A stretch of 64,000 nucleotides of DNA from Bacteroidota bacterium (GTDB lineage Bacteria; Bacteroidota; Bacteroidia; Flavobacteriales; Flavobacteriaceae). Positions within the stretch are counted from its first letter, which is position 1. Every line of letters begins with the position of its first letter. The stretch lies in the NCBI GenBank assembly GCA_029557895.1, contig JAKQHT010000025.1:62001-126000 (forward strand). The letters run 5' to 3'. A program made the translations under genes and the position numbers. The notes beneath the pieces were generated by a model. The model was given only the letters and a program-made list of their open reading frames with translations, was not told the origin of the DNA and did no database searches. Shown piece after piece: positions 29,180 to 38,626 of this stretch.

Positions 29180-29464
29180 TTACATGTGTTTTACTTCATC
29201 GGGCAGGTCATAAAAAGTAGGGTGCCGATATACTTTGTCTTTTGCCGGCTCAAAAAGTTCGCCGTTGTGCTCCGGATTTGAAGCCGTGATGTGTTTTGAC
29301 TCTACAACCCAAATGCTTACACCTTCATTGCGGCGCGTGTAAACATCGCGAGCGTTTTCGAGTGCCATTTCGGCATCGGCAGCATGAAGACTGCCAAAGT
29401 GCCGATGCTCTAATCCATTTTTGCTTCTTACGAAGACTTCCCATAGTGGCCAGTTTTTTTTCAT
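29180..29464 (-). CDS. paaB: 1,2-phenylacetyl-CoA epoxidase subunit PaaB
   Basis: WPLWEVFVRSKNGLEHRHFGSLHAADAEMALENARDVYTRR. Confidence 0.94.
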   Translation of the reverse strand: MKKNWPLWEVFVRSKNGLEHRHFGSLHAADAEMALENARDVYTRRNEGVSIWVVESKHITASNPEHNGELFEPAKDKVYRHPTFYDLPDEVKHM

Positions 29465-29465
29465 G

Positions 29466-29508
29466 TTAATTAGTATTGAGTAGTTGGTATTGAGTATTGA
29501 GAAAACTC
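29466..29508. repeat. TTGAGTA-type simple repeat abutting paaB start
   Basis: TTAATTAGTATTGAGTAGTTGGTATTGAGTATTGAG; related copies at 29779-29812 and 30744-30765. Confidence 0.55.
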
Positions 29509-29585
29509 AACCTTCCTTTTTATTTTTCTAAATGTTTTATTAGTCCGAAACTCATTTTTTGAACTTCTATGACTTCTTTTGTGTT

Positions 29586-29750
29586 TTATTTTGATGTAGC
29601 CAATTGCTCGGTTGGGTAATACTCTGCTACCAATCTTTCAGCAAATTCACCAACTTCATTAGCTATTCCGTCCATTGCTTTTGCAGGCAATGAACTTGCA
29701 TTACTCTGATTTTTCCAAAGACTTGTCAGAAAGTTAAAATCTATTTTCAT
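29586..29750 (-). CDS. 54-aa ORF of unknown function between paaB and paaA
   Basis: MKIDFNFLTSLWKNQSNASSLPAKAMDGIANEVGEFAERLVAEYYPTEQLATSK translated by hand; may be a remnant. Confidence 0.4.
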   Translation of the reverse strand: MKIDFNFLTSLWKNQSNASSLPAKAMDGIANEVGEFAERLVAEYYPTEQLATSK

Positions 29751-29790
29751 TCTGTTTTATTCTTTAGTGATATCATCCCATTGCTCATTG

Positions 29791-30741
29791 CTAACTACTC
29801 AATGCTGCCCGTTGCTGCTTCTCCGCATAGGCAATTGCGGCATCACGTACCCATTCGCCACGTTCCCAGGCACCAACTCTGGCTTTCATGCGCTCTTTGT
29901 TGCATGGGCCGTGACCTTTGACAACTTGCCAAAATTCATTCCAATCAATCTCGCCAAAATCATAGCTTTTGCGCTCTGCGTTCCATTTTAAATCAGGGTC
30001 CGGAATGGTCAATCCTATTAATTCTGCCTGTGGTACGGTTTGGTCAACAAATTGCTGGCGCAACTCGTCATTGGTTTTGCGTTTCAATTTCCATTTCATG
30101 GATTGTTCGGTATGGACAGATTCGGCATCGGTAGGTCCAAACATCATCAAGCTTGGCCACCACCAACGGTTGAGCGCATCTTGTGCCATTGCTTTTTGTT
30201 CGGGTGTGCCGTTTGCCAGTTTTATCATAATTTCATAACCTTGTCGCTGATGGAAACTTTCTTCTTTACAAACCCGAATCATCGCTCTGGCATACGGTCC
30301 GTAAGACGTGTTGCACAACGGTACTTGGTTGATGATTGCCGCGCCGTCAACAAGCCAGCCTATGGCGCCCATATCTGCCCAAGTGAGTGTAGGGTAGTTG
30401 AAAATACTTGAATATTTGGCCTTGCCGGTATGCAGTTGCTCGTAAAGTTCGTCACGGGAAATGCCAAGTGTTTCGCAAGCACTGTACAGGTATAATCCGT
30501 GACCGGCTTCGTCCTGAACTTTTGCCAACAAGGCTACTTTGCGGCGCAACGATGGCGCGCGGGTTATCCAATTGCCTTCGGGTAACATCCCCACAATTTC
30601 AGAATGGGCATGTTGTGAAATTTGACGGATATGGGTCTGACGGTATTTTTCGGGCATCCAGTCTTTGGGCTCGATTTTTTCGTCTCTTGCTATTCTTGCT
30701 TCAAATTCTGCTTCGAGGCTTTTTATTTCTTTTTCGCTCAT
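29791..30741 (-). CDS. paaA: 1,2-phenylacetyl-CoA epoxidase subunit PaaA
   Basis: [52 protein letters not shown]. Confidence 0.95.
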   Translation of the reverse strand: MSEKEIKSLEAEFEARIARDEKIEPKDWMPEKYRQTHIRQISQHAHSEIVGMLPEGNWITRAPSLRRKVALLAKVQDEAGHGLYLYSACETLGISRDELYEQLHTGKAKYSSIFNYPTLTWADMGAIGWLVDGAAIINQVPLCNTSYGPYARAMIRVCKEESFHQRQGYEIMIKLANGTPEQKAMAQDALNRWWWPSLMMFGPTDAESVHTEQSMKWKLKRKTNDELRQQFVDQTVPQAELIGLTIPDPDLKWNAERKSYDFGEIDWNEFWQVVKGHGPCNKERMKARVGAWERGEWVRDAAIAYAEKQQRAALSS

Positions 30742-30857
30742 AACTTGGTGTATTGAGTGTTGAAACTATGCTTTTTTCTATCTAATGTTGTGTTTTTCAA
30801 ACCTTGCAAAAAGTGTGATTTTGCTTTTTTACCGCTAGATTTCGCTTCGTGGAGATT

Positions 30858-31931
30858 TTACACATCAAAATCCACCACCACTTTTTCGCTTGTTGGCACT
30901 GATTGACAGCTTAATACAAAATTTTGAGCTACTTCCTTTTCTTCAAGGGCGTAGTTGATTTTCATTTGTACCGAGCCTTCAACAACCTTGCATTTGCAGG
31001 TACTGCACACGCCGCCCTTGCAGGCAAAAGGCAAATCGGCACCGGCAGCCAATGCGGCATCCAAAATGTTGTCGTAATCGCTTTCCATAACAAAATGGAA
31101 TTCTTTGCCGCCGTCAATAATCGTAACTTCTGTTCCCTCAACTTTTTGCTCCATAATTTGGGCAATTCTTTGAGAAGATGCATCGGTATCGCCCAAAAAA
31201 AACAGTTCGTAATGAATTTTTTCTTTTGGCATTCCTGCGGCGTGCAACTCGTCACGGATCAGGAAAATCATATCTTTCGGGCCGCAAATAAAACAATGTG
31301 CCGTATCTTCTATATCAATAAAGGTTTTGGTCAGTATTTGGAGTTTTTGTTTGTCAAACCTACCGTTCAAAAACGGAATATCTCGCTGTTCTTTGGTTAA
31401 AAAATAAAACACTTGAAATCGTCCAAAAAACTGATTTTTAAGTTGTTCTATTTCTTCTTTAAAGATAATGGATTTTATGGTCCTATTCAAGTAAAACAGT
31501 TTAAAAGTGCTGTTTGGCTCTCTTTGCAAATGGGTTTTTATAATGGAAAGTATTGGCGTGATACCACTTCCTGCCGCAAACGCAATATGGTTTTTGGAAG
31601 TTTCGGGGCTGATGTCTATCCCAAAATGTCCCGACGGTTCCATTACTTCGATAATATCGCCGGCTTTGAGGGTGTTGTTGATGTAGGTTGAAAACAATCC
31701 GCCGGGAATTTGCTTTACAGCTACTTTCCATTGGTTGTCAAACGGACTTGTGCACAGTGAGTATGAGCGTCTTAAGTCTTGCCCGTCAATGATGTGCCTT
31801 AATGTTAAATGTTGTCCTTGTTTAAATTGAAACGTTTTTTTGAGTTCGTCGGGCACATGAAAAGTTACCACCGAGCAATCCTTGGTTTCTTTGTATAAGT
31901 TTGAAACTTTGAGTTTATGAAATTCTGCCAT
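30858..31931 (-). CDS. paaE: 1,2-phenylacetyl-CoA epoxidase reductase subunit PaaE
   Basis: FNR-type reductase plus 2Fe-2S ferredoxin motif CKGGVCSTCKCKV. Confidence 0.93.
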   Translation of the reverse strand: MAEFHKLKVSNLYKETKDCSVVTFHVPDELKKTFQFKQGQHLTLRHIIDGQDLRRSYSLCTSPFDNQWKVAVKQIPGGLFSTYINNTLKAGDIIEVMEPSGHFGIDISPETSKNHIAFAAGSGITPILSIIKTHLQREPNSTFKLFYLNRTIKSIIFKEEIEQLKNQFFGRFQVFYFLTKEQRDIPFLNGRFDKQKLQILTKTFIDIEDTAHCFICGPKDMIFLIRDELHAAGMPKEKIHYELFFLGDTDASSQRIAQIMEQKVEGTEVTIIDGGKEFHFVMESDYDNILDAALAAGADLPFACKGGVCSTCKCKVVEGSVQMKINYALEEKEVAQNFVLSCQSVPTSEKVVVDFDV

Positions 31932-31987
31932 AGATGCCTATTCCCTGCCTTTTCAATAGAAAGGGAATTTTTATGATTAGACAATTC

Positions 31988-32005
31988 AACTAACGCTTGT
32001 TAGTT
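31988..32005. promoter_or_regulatory. TetR-type palindromic operator upstream of paaE
   Basis: perfect 7-bp arms AACTAAC-GCTT-GTTAGTT. Confidence 0.7.
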
Positions 32006-32012
32006 TGATTGA

Positions 32013-32020
32013 CAAATTTA
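32013..32020 (-). promoter_or_regulatory. -7 element TAAATTTG for paaE operon
   Basis: TAnnTTTG match on minus strand adjacent to the palindrome. Confidence 0.55.
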
Positions 32021-32031
32021 CAAAAAATAGT

Positions 32032-32616
32032 TTAGTTTTTACGGCTAATGCCTTGTATCAACACCTTGCTTAAATTATGCGCCAGCTCGTTGGTGTCGAG
32101 TTCTTCTTTTTTTGGTATCCAAAGGTATAGGGAGCGTAAGGTTGACAGTATGGAGAACATAATGATTTCGGGGTTTGCATCGATGAATTCGTTGGATTCG
32201 ATGCCCGCTTTGATGATGTCCATAACATCTTTTTCGTAAGCATTTCGCAATTGTAAATAGTAGTCTAATTGTGATTCGAGATGCATCCAATCGTTATTTA
32301 ACGATGCCATTTGATAGGTGTTTTTGGCAGTAATATCAACGTGCAATAGGACGATTTGATGAAGTTTTTCGAGGTTGCCGCTGTTTGTTGCTTTTATGGT
32401 TTCCATGCCTTTGGTAAACTCTTGAGCAATGGAAATCACGATAGAGTTTAATATATCCTGCTTGGATTGTATGTGATTGTAAAGACTTGCTGCTTTAATG
32501 CCCATTGTTTGGGCGATATCGCGCATGGTCACGGCACTATAGCCTTTTTTCTTAAAAAGTCCTGCGGCGGTTTTTATGATTTCGTCTTTGCGGTTTTCGG
32601 GGTTTGGTTTATTCAA
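32032..32616 (-). CDS. TetR/AcrR family transcriptional regulator (candidate paa repressor)
   Basis: HTH: AAGLFKKKGYSAVTMRDIAQTMGIKAASLYNHIQSKQDIL. Confidence 0.92.
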   Translation of the reverse strand: MNKPNPENRKDEIIKTAAGLFKKKGYSAVTMRDIAQTMGIKAASLYNHIQSKQDILNSIVISIAQEFTKGMETIKATNSGNLEKLHQIVLLHVDITAKNTYQMASLNNDWMHLESQLDYYLQLRNAYEKDVMDIIKAGIESNEFIDANPEIIMFSILSTLRSLYLWIPKKEELDTNELAHNLSKVLIQGISRKN

Positions 32617-32686
32617 AATGATAATGTAATTGCTGCCAAGGTATTAGATGTAAATTTAAGCAAAAAATAAATTCCCGGACAAACTG

Positions 32687-33295
32687 TCACAACTTGATAT
32701 CCTGAAACGCTTCGCTGGCGGTTATGGGCATCTCTTCATATTTTAATGTCCAGCCCAAAGAATTTGTCAAAATATAAAACTTTGACAACTCGCTTAACAA
32801 GCGGTTTTTTGCATTGGATTTCAAATCGGAATTTTCAAGTTTTTTTAGTAGCGTTTTTTTGACAACTTCTTTGATTTCGTTGTAATCTTTGGCTTCGAAC
32901 GGGTTGAAGAAATCGGCTTGAATGTCGTAGTATTCAAATTCGGGGCTTATTTTAATTTCTTCTTTCGGGATGTTTGTGATCCGGACGGTTTTTGAGGCTT
33001 CATCAATGTCGTAGGTTATCAAGCTCAAATCGTACGTCACGGTTACATCGGCATTGACAATGACCAGAGCTTTTTTATTGGAAGTGATGAAATCGCCAAA
33101 AATTGCTTTAGAGTTTTTGTAGGTAAATACTTCGCTGAAATGGCCTTCTGTAACTACCAATTTGCTCACGTTTTTTAGCTGTTCACGTATCAATTCAGAA
33201 CTTTCCCTTACGTCGGATTTTCTATCGGGCACAAGGCGGTAGGCGAAAAGCACGATCAGCACCACTAATACGGCATACAGCACTTTTTTCATCAT
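32687..33295 (-). CDS. DUF4230-like membrane-anchored protein
   Basis: N-terminal TM; DVTVTYDLSLITYDID pattern. Confidence 0.75.
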   Translation of the reverse strand: MMKKVLYAVLVVLIVLFAYRLVPDRKSDVRESSELIREQLKNVSKLVVTEGHFSEVFTYKNSKAIFGDFITSNKKALVIVNADVTVTYDLSLITYDIDEASKTVRITNIPKEEIKISPEFEYYDIQADFFNPFEAKDYNEIKEVVKKTLLKKLENSDLKSNAKNRLLSELSKFYILTNSLGWTLKYEEMPITASEAFQDIKL

Positions 33296-33299
33296 CGGA

Positions 33300-33635
33300 C
33301 TATTGCTTTAGTTCCATTTTTTCGGCAAAATAATCGCAGAAATCTTGCATGGTTGCGGTCATTTTTTCGTCCTGTGTGGCACGGTTAAAGGTTTCTGCCA
33401 TGCCCACCAATGTTTGATGGAAGAATTTTTTCATTTCATCTACCGGCATATCTTTGGTCCAAAGGTCGATACGCAAGGTTTCTTGGGCTTTGCTGTCCCA
33501 AACGGAAAGCATCAAGGCTTTGGCTTCTTCGCTGTTTATTCCGCCGTCTTGTGCCGTCCAACTCAATTTTTCCGGTACGCGGTTTTCGTCGAGTTCGACT
33601 TTCAGTTCTATGGTGGAGGTAGTGTTTTTGGCCAT
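33300..33635 (-). CDS. gldC: gliding motility protein GldC
   Basis: STIELKVELDENRVPEKLSWTAQDGGI; adjacent to gldB. Confidence 0.92.
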   Translation of the reverse strand: MAKNTTSTIELKVELDENRVPEKLSWTAQDGGINSEEAKALMLSVWDSKAQETLRIDLWTKDMPVDEMKKFFHQTLVGMAETFNRATQDEKMTATMQDFCDYFAEKMELKQ

Positions 33636-34603
33636 TATTTTCGTGGTTTGTATTTTGAGTTGTTAAAAATTTCTTCGGCGTCTTTGCGCATCATGTCCAT
33701 AAAATCGACATCGTTTTTTGCCATATAGGCCCTGACGATTTGCCAACCTATGAACTGGCCCAATCGTCCCGGCGACTCGTTGTCGAGTTCCAGATAAAAT
33801 TTTGAAAAAGGCGCATTGGCAATAAACCGGCTCGGCAATGCATTGTCGGTGCTGTAAAGCAGTTCGCGTTCAATGAAGTAACTCCATATTTCGCTTTCGT
33901 TGGCAATGGCCCAGGTTATTTCTTCCGGGGTATATTCCATTTTTTCTGCATCGGTTTTGAATGGAATGACCTTGTCCTTAAAGTATAGTTTTTTTCCGTA
34001 ATAAACCATTTCGTCCAGAAGCGTTTTACGCTGCGATTGAAATATATAGTGGTCTGCATAAGCATCTGCCAAGTCGGTAACGATGTTGCTGCGATGCATG
34101 TTTTTTGTAATGTAGTTCGGGATGTCGCCATAAAATTCGTGCTGCGCTCCCAGATAGGTGTCCAGGGCAATAACTGCCACGGTATCAGAAACAAATACAT
34201 TATTCCTATAGTCCACGAACGAGGTTGTCGTGACCACACGGGGCTCGGAAAAAGTGGGGTCATAATATTTTAAATGCTTGAACAAGCTGCGGATTTCGTT
34301 TTCAACATCCTTAATATCAATAAATTGCTTTTCAACTTCGGATGATAGTTCTTGTTGCAATGTGTCGTTTATTTGCGCTACCCAAATGGAGTCGGGGATG
34401 TGCCTTGAAAACATAAATGGAAATGTCTTTTTAAGGTTTGGCAAATTGGCGGCATCTGTTTTTGCAAAAGCCAGATCAAAACGTTCGATGATCACGTTGA
34501 CATCGATTTCTGCAATTTGCTTTTCCAATTGCTTTTCATCCTTACACGAAAGAAAAACAACAAATACAAAGAGTACAAAGCTTAATTTATTCATATTCAA
34601 CAT
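33635..34603 (-). CDS. gldB: gliding motility lipoprotein GldB
   Basis: lipobox VFLSC; downstream gldC. Confidence 0.9.
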   Translation of the reverse strand: MLNMNKLSFVLFVFVVFLSCKDEKQLEKQIAEIDVNVIIERFDLAFAKTDAANLPNLKKTFPFMFSRHIPDSIWVAQINDTLQQELSSEVEKQFIDIKDVENEIRSLFKHLKYYDPTFSEPRVVTTTSFVDYRNNVFVSDTVAVIALDTYLGAQHEFYGDIPNYITKNMHRSNIVTDLADAYADHYIFQSQRKTLLDEMVYYGKKLYFKDKVIPFKTDAEKMEYTPEEITWAIANESEIWSYFIERELLYSTDNALPSRFIANAPFSKFYLELDNESPGRLGQFIGWQIVRAYMAKNDVDFMDMMRKDAEEIFNNSKYKPRK

Positions 34604-34699
34604 CGCAAAAACTTAAACGCCCATAATTTTTCTAAATTGCGTGTTTAAGTTATTTTTGTTCGCAAAGATACTATTCTTTACTCTAAAAAAAGGATTGTT

Positions 34700-35488
34700 A
34701 TGAATACCGAAAAAGTGGTTGCTTATATTGTTGATTGGCTCAAAGATTATGCAGCCAAGGCAGGGGTCAATGGTTTTGTGGTGGGTATTTCCGGTGGTAT
34801 CGATTCTGCCGTAACTTCAACACTTTGTGCCAAGACAGGCTTTAGGGTGCTCTGTCTCGAAATGCCCATCCATCAGGCAGCAAGCCACGTGAGCAGGGCT
34901 CAGGAACACATTGCACAATTAGAAAAACGCTTTGCTAACGTTGACAGTAGGCGTGTTGACCTGACCCCGGTGTTTGAAGAATTTAAAACCGAAGTCACAC
35001 TGGAGGGCAAGCAGGAAACCGTCGACATGGCGCTGGCCAATACCAGGGCCAGATTACGTATGACCACACTGTATTATCATGCTGGATTGTATGGTTTGTT
35101 GGTGGCAGGTACCGGCAACAAGGTAGAAGATTTTGGGGTGGGTTTTTTTACCAAATATGGCGACGGCGGTGTTGATATCAGTCCCATTGCCGACCTGATG
35201 AAGACCGAAGTACGAAAAATTGCCGTACACCTCAAAGTGCCACAATCCATTATTGATGCCGCTCCGAGCGATGGCCTTTTTGGTGATGCCCGGAGCGACG
35301 AGGACCAGATAGGTGCCAACTATCCGGAACTGGAATGGGCAATGACCATGAAAGAAGCAGGAAAGACCATTGATGATTTTGATGGCAGACAAAAAGAAGT
35401 ATTTGAGATTTTCTTGAAACGAAATGCCGCAAACAAGCACAAAATGGAACCAATTCCTGTTTGTATCATACCGGATGGCTTAAAATAA
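34700..35488 (+). CDS. nadE: NAD(+) synthase
   Basis: GISGGIDSAVTSTLCA ATP-pyrophosphatase motif. Confidence 0.94.
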   Translation: MNTEKVVAYIVDWLKDYAAKAGVNGFVVGISGGIDSAVTSTLCAKTGFRVLCLEMPIHQAASHVSRAQEHIAQLEKRFANVDSRRVDLTPVFEEFKTEVTLEGKQETVDMALANTRARLRMTTLYYHAGLYGLLVAGTGNKVEDFGVGFFTKYGDGGVDISPIADLMKTEVRKIAVHLKVPQSIIDAAPSDGLFGDARSDEDQIGANYPELEWAMTMKEAGKTIDDFDGRQKEVFEIFLKRNAANKHKMEPIPVCIIPDGLK

Positions 35489-35621
35489 TTGAATACTTCT
35501 ATTGATTTGGAATACAACGTGTTGATTTTTTTTGTACTTTGGTCAAAATCTCCACATTCAAAAGTGTCCGGAAAGTTGCATAACCGGACTTTGTATTGCT
35601 AACCAATTAAGACTTTGTATT

Positions 35622-36251
35622 ATGATTAATGTATTGGTCGTCGATCCGCATCCAATTGTCCGTGCAGGGCTAAAATGTCTTTTTTCGGGAAGTCCCGAGA
35701 TAAATGTTATAGGCAGTGTGGGCAGCGGTATCGATATTTTTGAGTTCGTAAGACGTAACCATGTGGATGTTATTATCTCTGAAATTGACCTCCCGGAACT
35801 TAACGGCATCACGGCGTTAAGGGCAATAAAAAAAGAGCACAGCAGCATTAAGGTCATCATTTTCAGCCATCAACCTGAAGAAATCTATGCGGTTAGTTCG
35901 GTCAAAGCGGGTGCGTCTGGTTATGTCCATAAATCGGCTACTACGGACATTATAAAAGAAGCCATTGTGACAGTGCACGGCGGCGATTTGTACCTTACCC
36001 AAGCAATGATGAAGCACATGAATTTCAATGATGCAAAAAATGCAAGAGCCAAAATCTTCAAACGCTTGTCAACGCGAGAAGTGGAAGTGCTCCGCTTGCT
36101 CTCTGTGGGCAAGAAAAACAAAGATATAGCGCAGGAGCTTGGAATCAATGAAAAGACCATAAGTACCTATAAGGCAAGGCTTTTCAAAAAACTCAATGTC
36201 AACAATATTGTAGATTTGATCCATCAGGCCAAGCATCATGAGATCGTATAG
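35622..36251 (+). CDS. LuxR/NarL-type response regulator with atypical receiver
   Basis: receiver plus HTH (LSTREVEVLRLLSVGKKNKDIAQELGINEKTISTYKARLFKKL); start ATG at 35622. Confidence 0.88.
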   Translation: MINVLVVDPHPIVRAGLKCLFSGSPEINVIGSVGSGIDIFEFVRRNHVDVIISEIDLPELNGITALRAIKKEHSSIKVIIFSHQPEEIYAVSSVKAGASGYVHKSATTDIIKEAIVTVHGGDLYLTQAMMKHMNFNDAKNARAKIFKRLSTREVEVLRLLSVGKKNKDIAQELGINEKTISTYKARLFKKLNVNNIVDLIHQAKHHEIV

Positions 36252-36263
36252 GGCCAAGGTGCA

Positions 36264-38351
36264 TTAATGTTTCATCCGCACAACCCGTAAGGTTTCTTGT
36301 TTTCTGGAAATCAGTTTTTCGAGTTTTTTATAGTTCATAACGTCTTCCAATACCTCTGTATGTACGGTATCTTTATCATTGGCGGTCATGCTTTGCAAAG
36401 CTTCGTTTTTTTGGTATATAAGTAAGCAGCGTAAGCTCAATATGGTTTCTGTGACCAATTGTGCCAAGCCTTCTGATTTCTTTTTTGGATATATGTGGTT
36501 CCGCTCCCAGTTGTCTAGTTTGTGTTGTTCTTCATTAATAATCATCGAAGTAACCTCTGGCGCAAATTCTGGGTCAATGTCTATGGCAAACTGGTTGAGG
36601 TTGTATTCCGGGTTTTGGTTAAGTAGGTCTATTATGCTGTAATAAAGTTTTTTGAACTGGGGGTTAGAAAACTGCATTTCGTCTTCTTGGAGATCCAGAT
36701 AGATTTTTTCAAAGACTTTGGCGTTCAGCAAGACCGGTTCCAGCTCCAGATCGCCCGTAACATCGTTCTCTTTTAGGGCAAAATCTTCAAAATTTTCGGT
36801 TTTGTTGCCGTATAAGAGGAGGATTTCGATGATTTTCCTTTCCAGTTCGTACTGGTAATCCACTTTTTGTACTTTGGGTTCGTCCCTAATGACTTCAAAA
36901 GCTTTTTGTTCTGTCTTTTGTGATTTGCTTGCTTCGGCCAACATTTTTTTGCCTATTTGCGCCAGGGTCGAAAAGAGTACATCTTCACTGATGTCCATAA
37001 TTTTCGAACATTCCCGGATATAGACTTCCCTTTTGATGGCGTCTGGAATCTTTGAGATGCTGTTTACGATATCCCGGATGGTCTCGGCTTTTTTGATGGG
37101 GTCGTTGCCGGAATCTTCAACCAATAAAGATGCTTTATACTGAATAAAATCCTTGGCGTTTTCTTCAAGATGCGTTGTGAGTTCGGTCAAGGTATTTTGT
37201 TTTGCAAAACTATCCGGGTCTTCGCCATTGGGAAACGTGCAGACCTTAACGTTCATACCTTGTTCCAAAATCAGATCGACACCACGGATGGCTGCACGTA
37301 TCCCTGCGGCATCGCCGTCAAAAAGCACTGTAATGTTTTTTGTCAGTCTGTTGACAAGGCGTATCTGTTCGGGGGTCAGGGCCGTTCCGGAAGATGCTAC
37401 CACGTTCTTAATGCCTTTTTGGTGAAACTGGATCACATCGGTATAGCCCTCAACGAGATAGCAGTTGTCTTCCTTGGCGATGCTCTGCTTGGCTTGGAAC
37501 AATCCGTAGAGAACTTTGCTCTTATGGTACACCTCGCTTTCGGGCGAGTTGAGGTATTTTGCCGCTTTTTTGTCGCTGCCCAAAATCCTTCCGCCAAAAC
37601 CCAAAATCCTTCCGCTCATACTGTGGATTGGAAACATCACGCGGCCTTTAAAACGATCGATGCGCTTGTCGTCTTTTACGATGGTCAGCCCGGTTTTTTC
37701 CAGAAATTCCAGTTGATATCCTTTTTTTAATGCTGCTTCAGTAAAGGCTTGCCAATCTTCCAGCGAATACCCGAGGCCAAAGGTTTTTATGGTTTCATTT
37801 GTAAAACCGCGTTCTTTGAAATAACTCAACCCGATGGCCTTGCCTTGATCTGTATTGAGCAAAATATCCTGAAAATAGGTGTTTGCAAACTCATTGACGA
37901 GGTATAGGCTTTCGCGTTCGTTGGCTTCTTGCTTTTGCTCGTTGGTCTGCTCGATTTCTTCGATTTCTATATTGTACTTTTTGGCAAGGTATCTAATGGC
38001 TTCCGGATAGGTAAAATGTTCGTGCTCCATTAGGAACGTCACGGCATTGCCGCCTTTACCGCTACTGAAATCTTTCCATATTTGCTTAACGGGCGACACC
38101 ATAAAGCTGGGCGATCGTTCGTCGGTAAACGGGCTTAAGCCTTTGTAGTTGCTACCTGACTTTTTGAGTTGCACAAATTCACCTATGACCTCTTCAACGC
38201 GGGCTGTTTCAAACACTTGTGATATGGTAGATTGCGATATCAAATTAAAATTTTTAAGAAGCTTGTAAAGGTAATACAAATGTTGGTTGTTTGGAAATAA
38301 TGTGGAAAAGTGGGTTGGGGAGCGGTTCAATGATTGCCATGTGTAAATCAA
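36264..38351 (-). CDS. dnaG: DNA primase
   Basis: TOPRIM (LVEGYTDVIQFHQKGIKNVVASSGTALT); zinc-finger region GLSPFTDERSPSFMVSP; real start probably downstream of 38351. Confidence 0.93.
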   Translation of the reverse strand: MIYTWQSLNRSPTHFSTLFPNNQHLYYLYKLLKNFNLISQSTISQVFETARVEEVIGEFVQLKKSGSNYKGLSPFTDERSPSFMVSPVKQIWKDFSSGKGGNAVTFLMEHEHFTYPEAIRYLAKKYNIEIEEIEQTNEQKQEANERESLYLVNEFANTYFQDILLNTDQGKAIGLSYFKERGFTNETIKTFGLGYSLEDWQAFTEAALKKGYQLEFLEKTGLTIVKDDKRIDRFKGRVMFPIHSMSGRILGFGGRILGSDKKAAKYLNSPESEVYHKSKVLYGLFQAKQSIAKEDNCYLVEGYTDVIQFHQKGIKNVVASSGTALTPEQIRLVNRLTKNITVLFDGDAAGIRAAIRGVDLILEQGMNVKVCTFPNGEDPDSFAKQNTLTELTTHLEENAKDFIQYKASLLVEDSGNDPIKKAETIRDIVNSISKIPDAIKREVYIRECSKIMDISEDVLFSTLAQIGKKMLAEASKSQKTEQKAFEVIRDEPKVQKVDYQYELERKIIEILLLYGNKTENFEDFALKENDVTGDLELEPVLLNAKVFEKIYLDLQEDEMQFSNPQFKKLYYSIIDLLNQNPEYNLNQFAIDIDPEFAPEVTSMIINEEQHKLDNWERNHIYPKKKSEGLAQLVTETILSLRCLLIYQKNEALQSMTANDKDTVHTEVLEDVMNYKKLEKLISRKQETLRVVRMKH

Positions 38352-38626
38352 TTGGAAACTGGTATTTACAAAATAAATGCAACTGCTTTTTCTGTGGCAA
38401 CCAAACCAATTTTTATAGTTTTTTTGTTTGTGATTAGTTCTTTGTCAAATCCTGTTAAAATATTGATATTGATTAATGTTCTGGATTGTTGGTCGTAGTT
38501 GTGCGGATGCCCTGATTTTCCGCTTCAAAATTTAGAACGGCTCCACATAAAAAATGGGGCATATGCCCTATTGTGCTACATCTACCGCTGTTGTTAATTT
38601 ACACCGCAATATGATATCGAGATAAA

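Noticed and set aside
28700-29820. Possible CRISPR or tandem array in the paaA-C spacers
   Set aside because: Repeats are short, degenerate and not separated by regular unique spacers; no cas genes.
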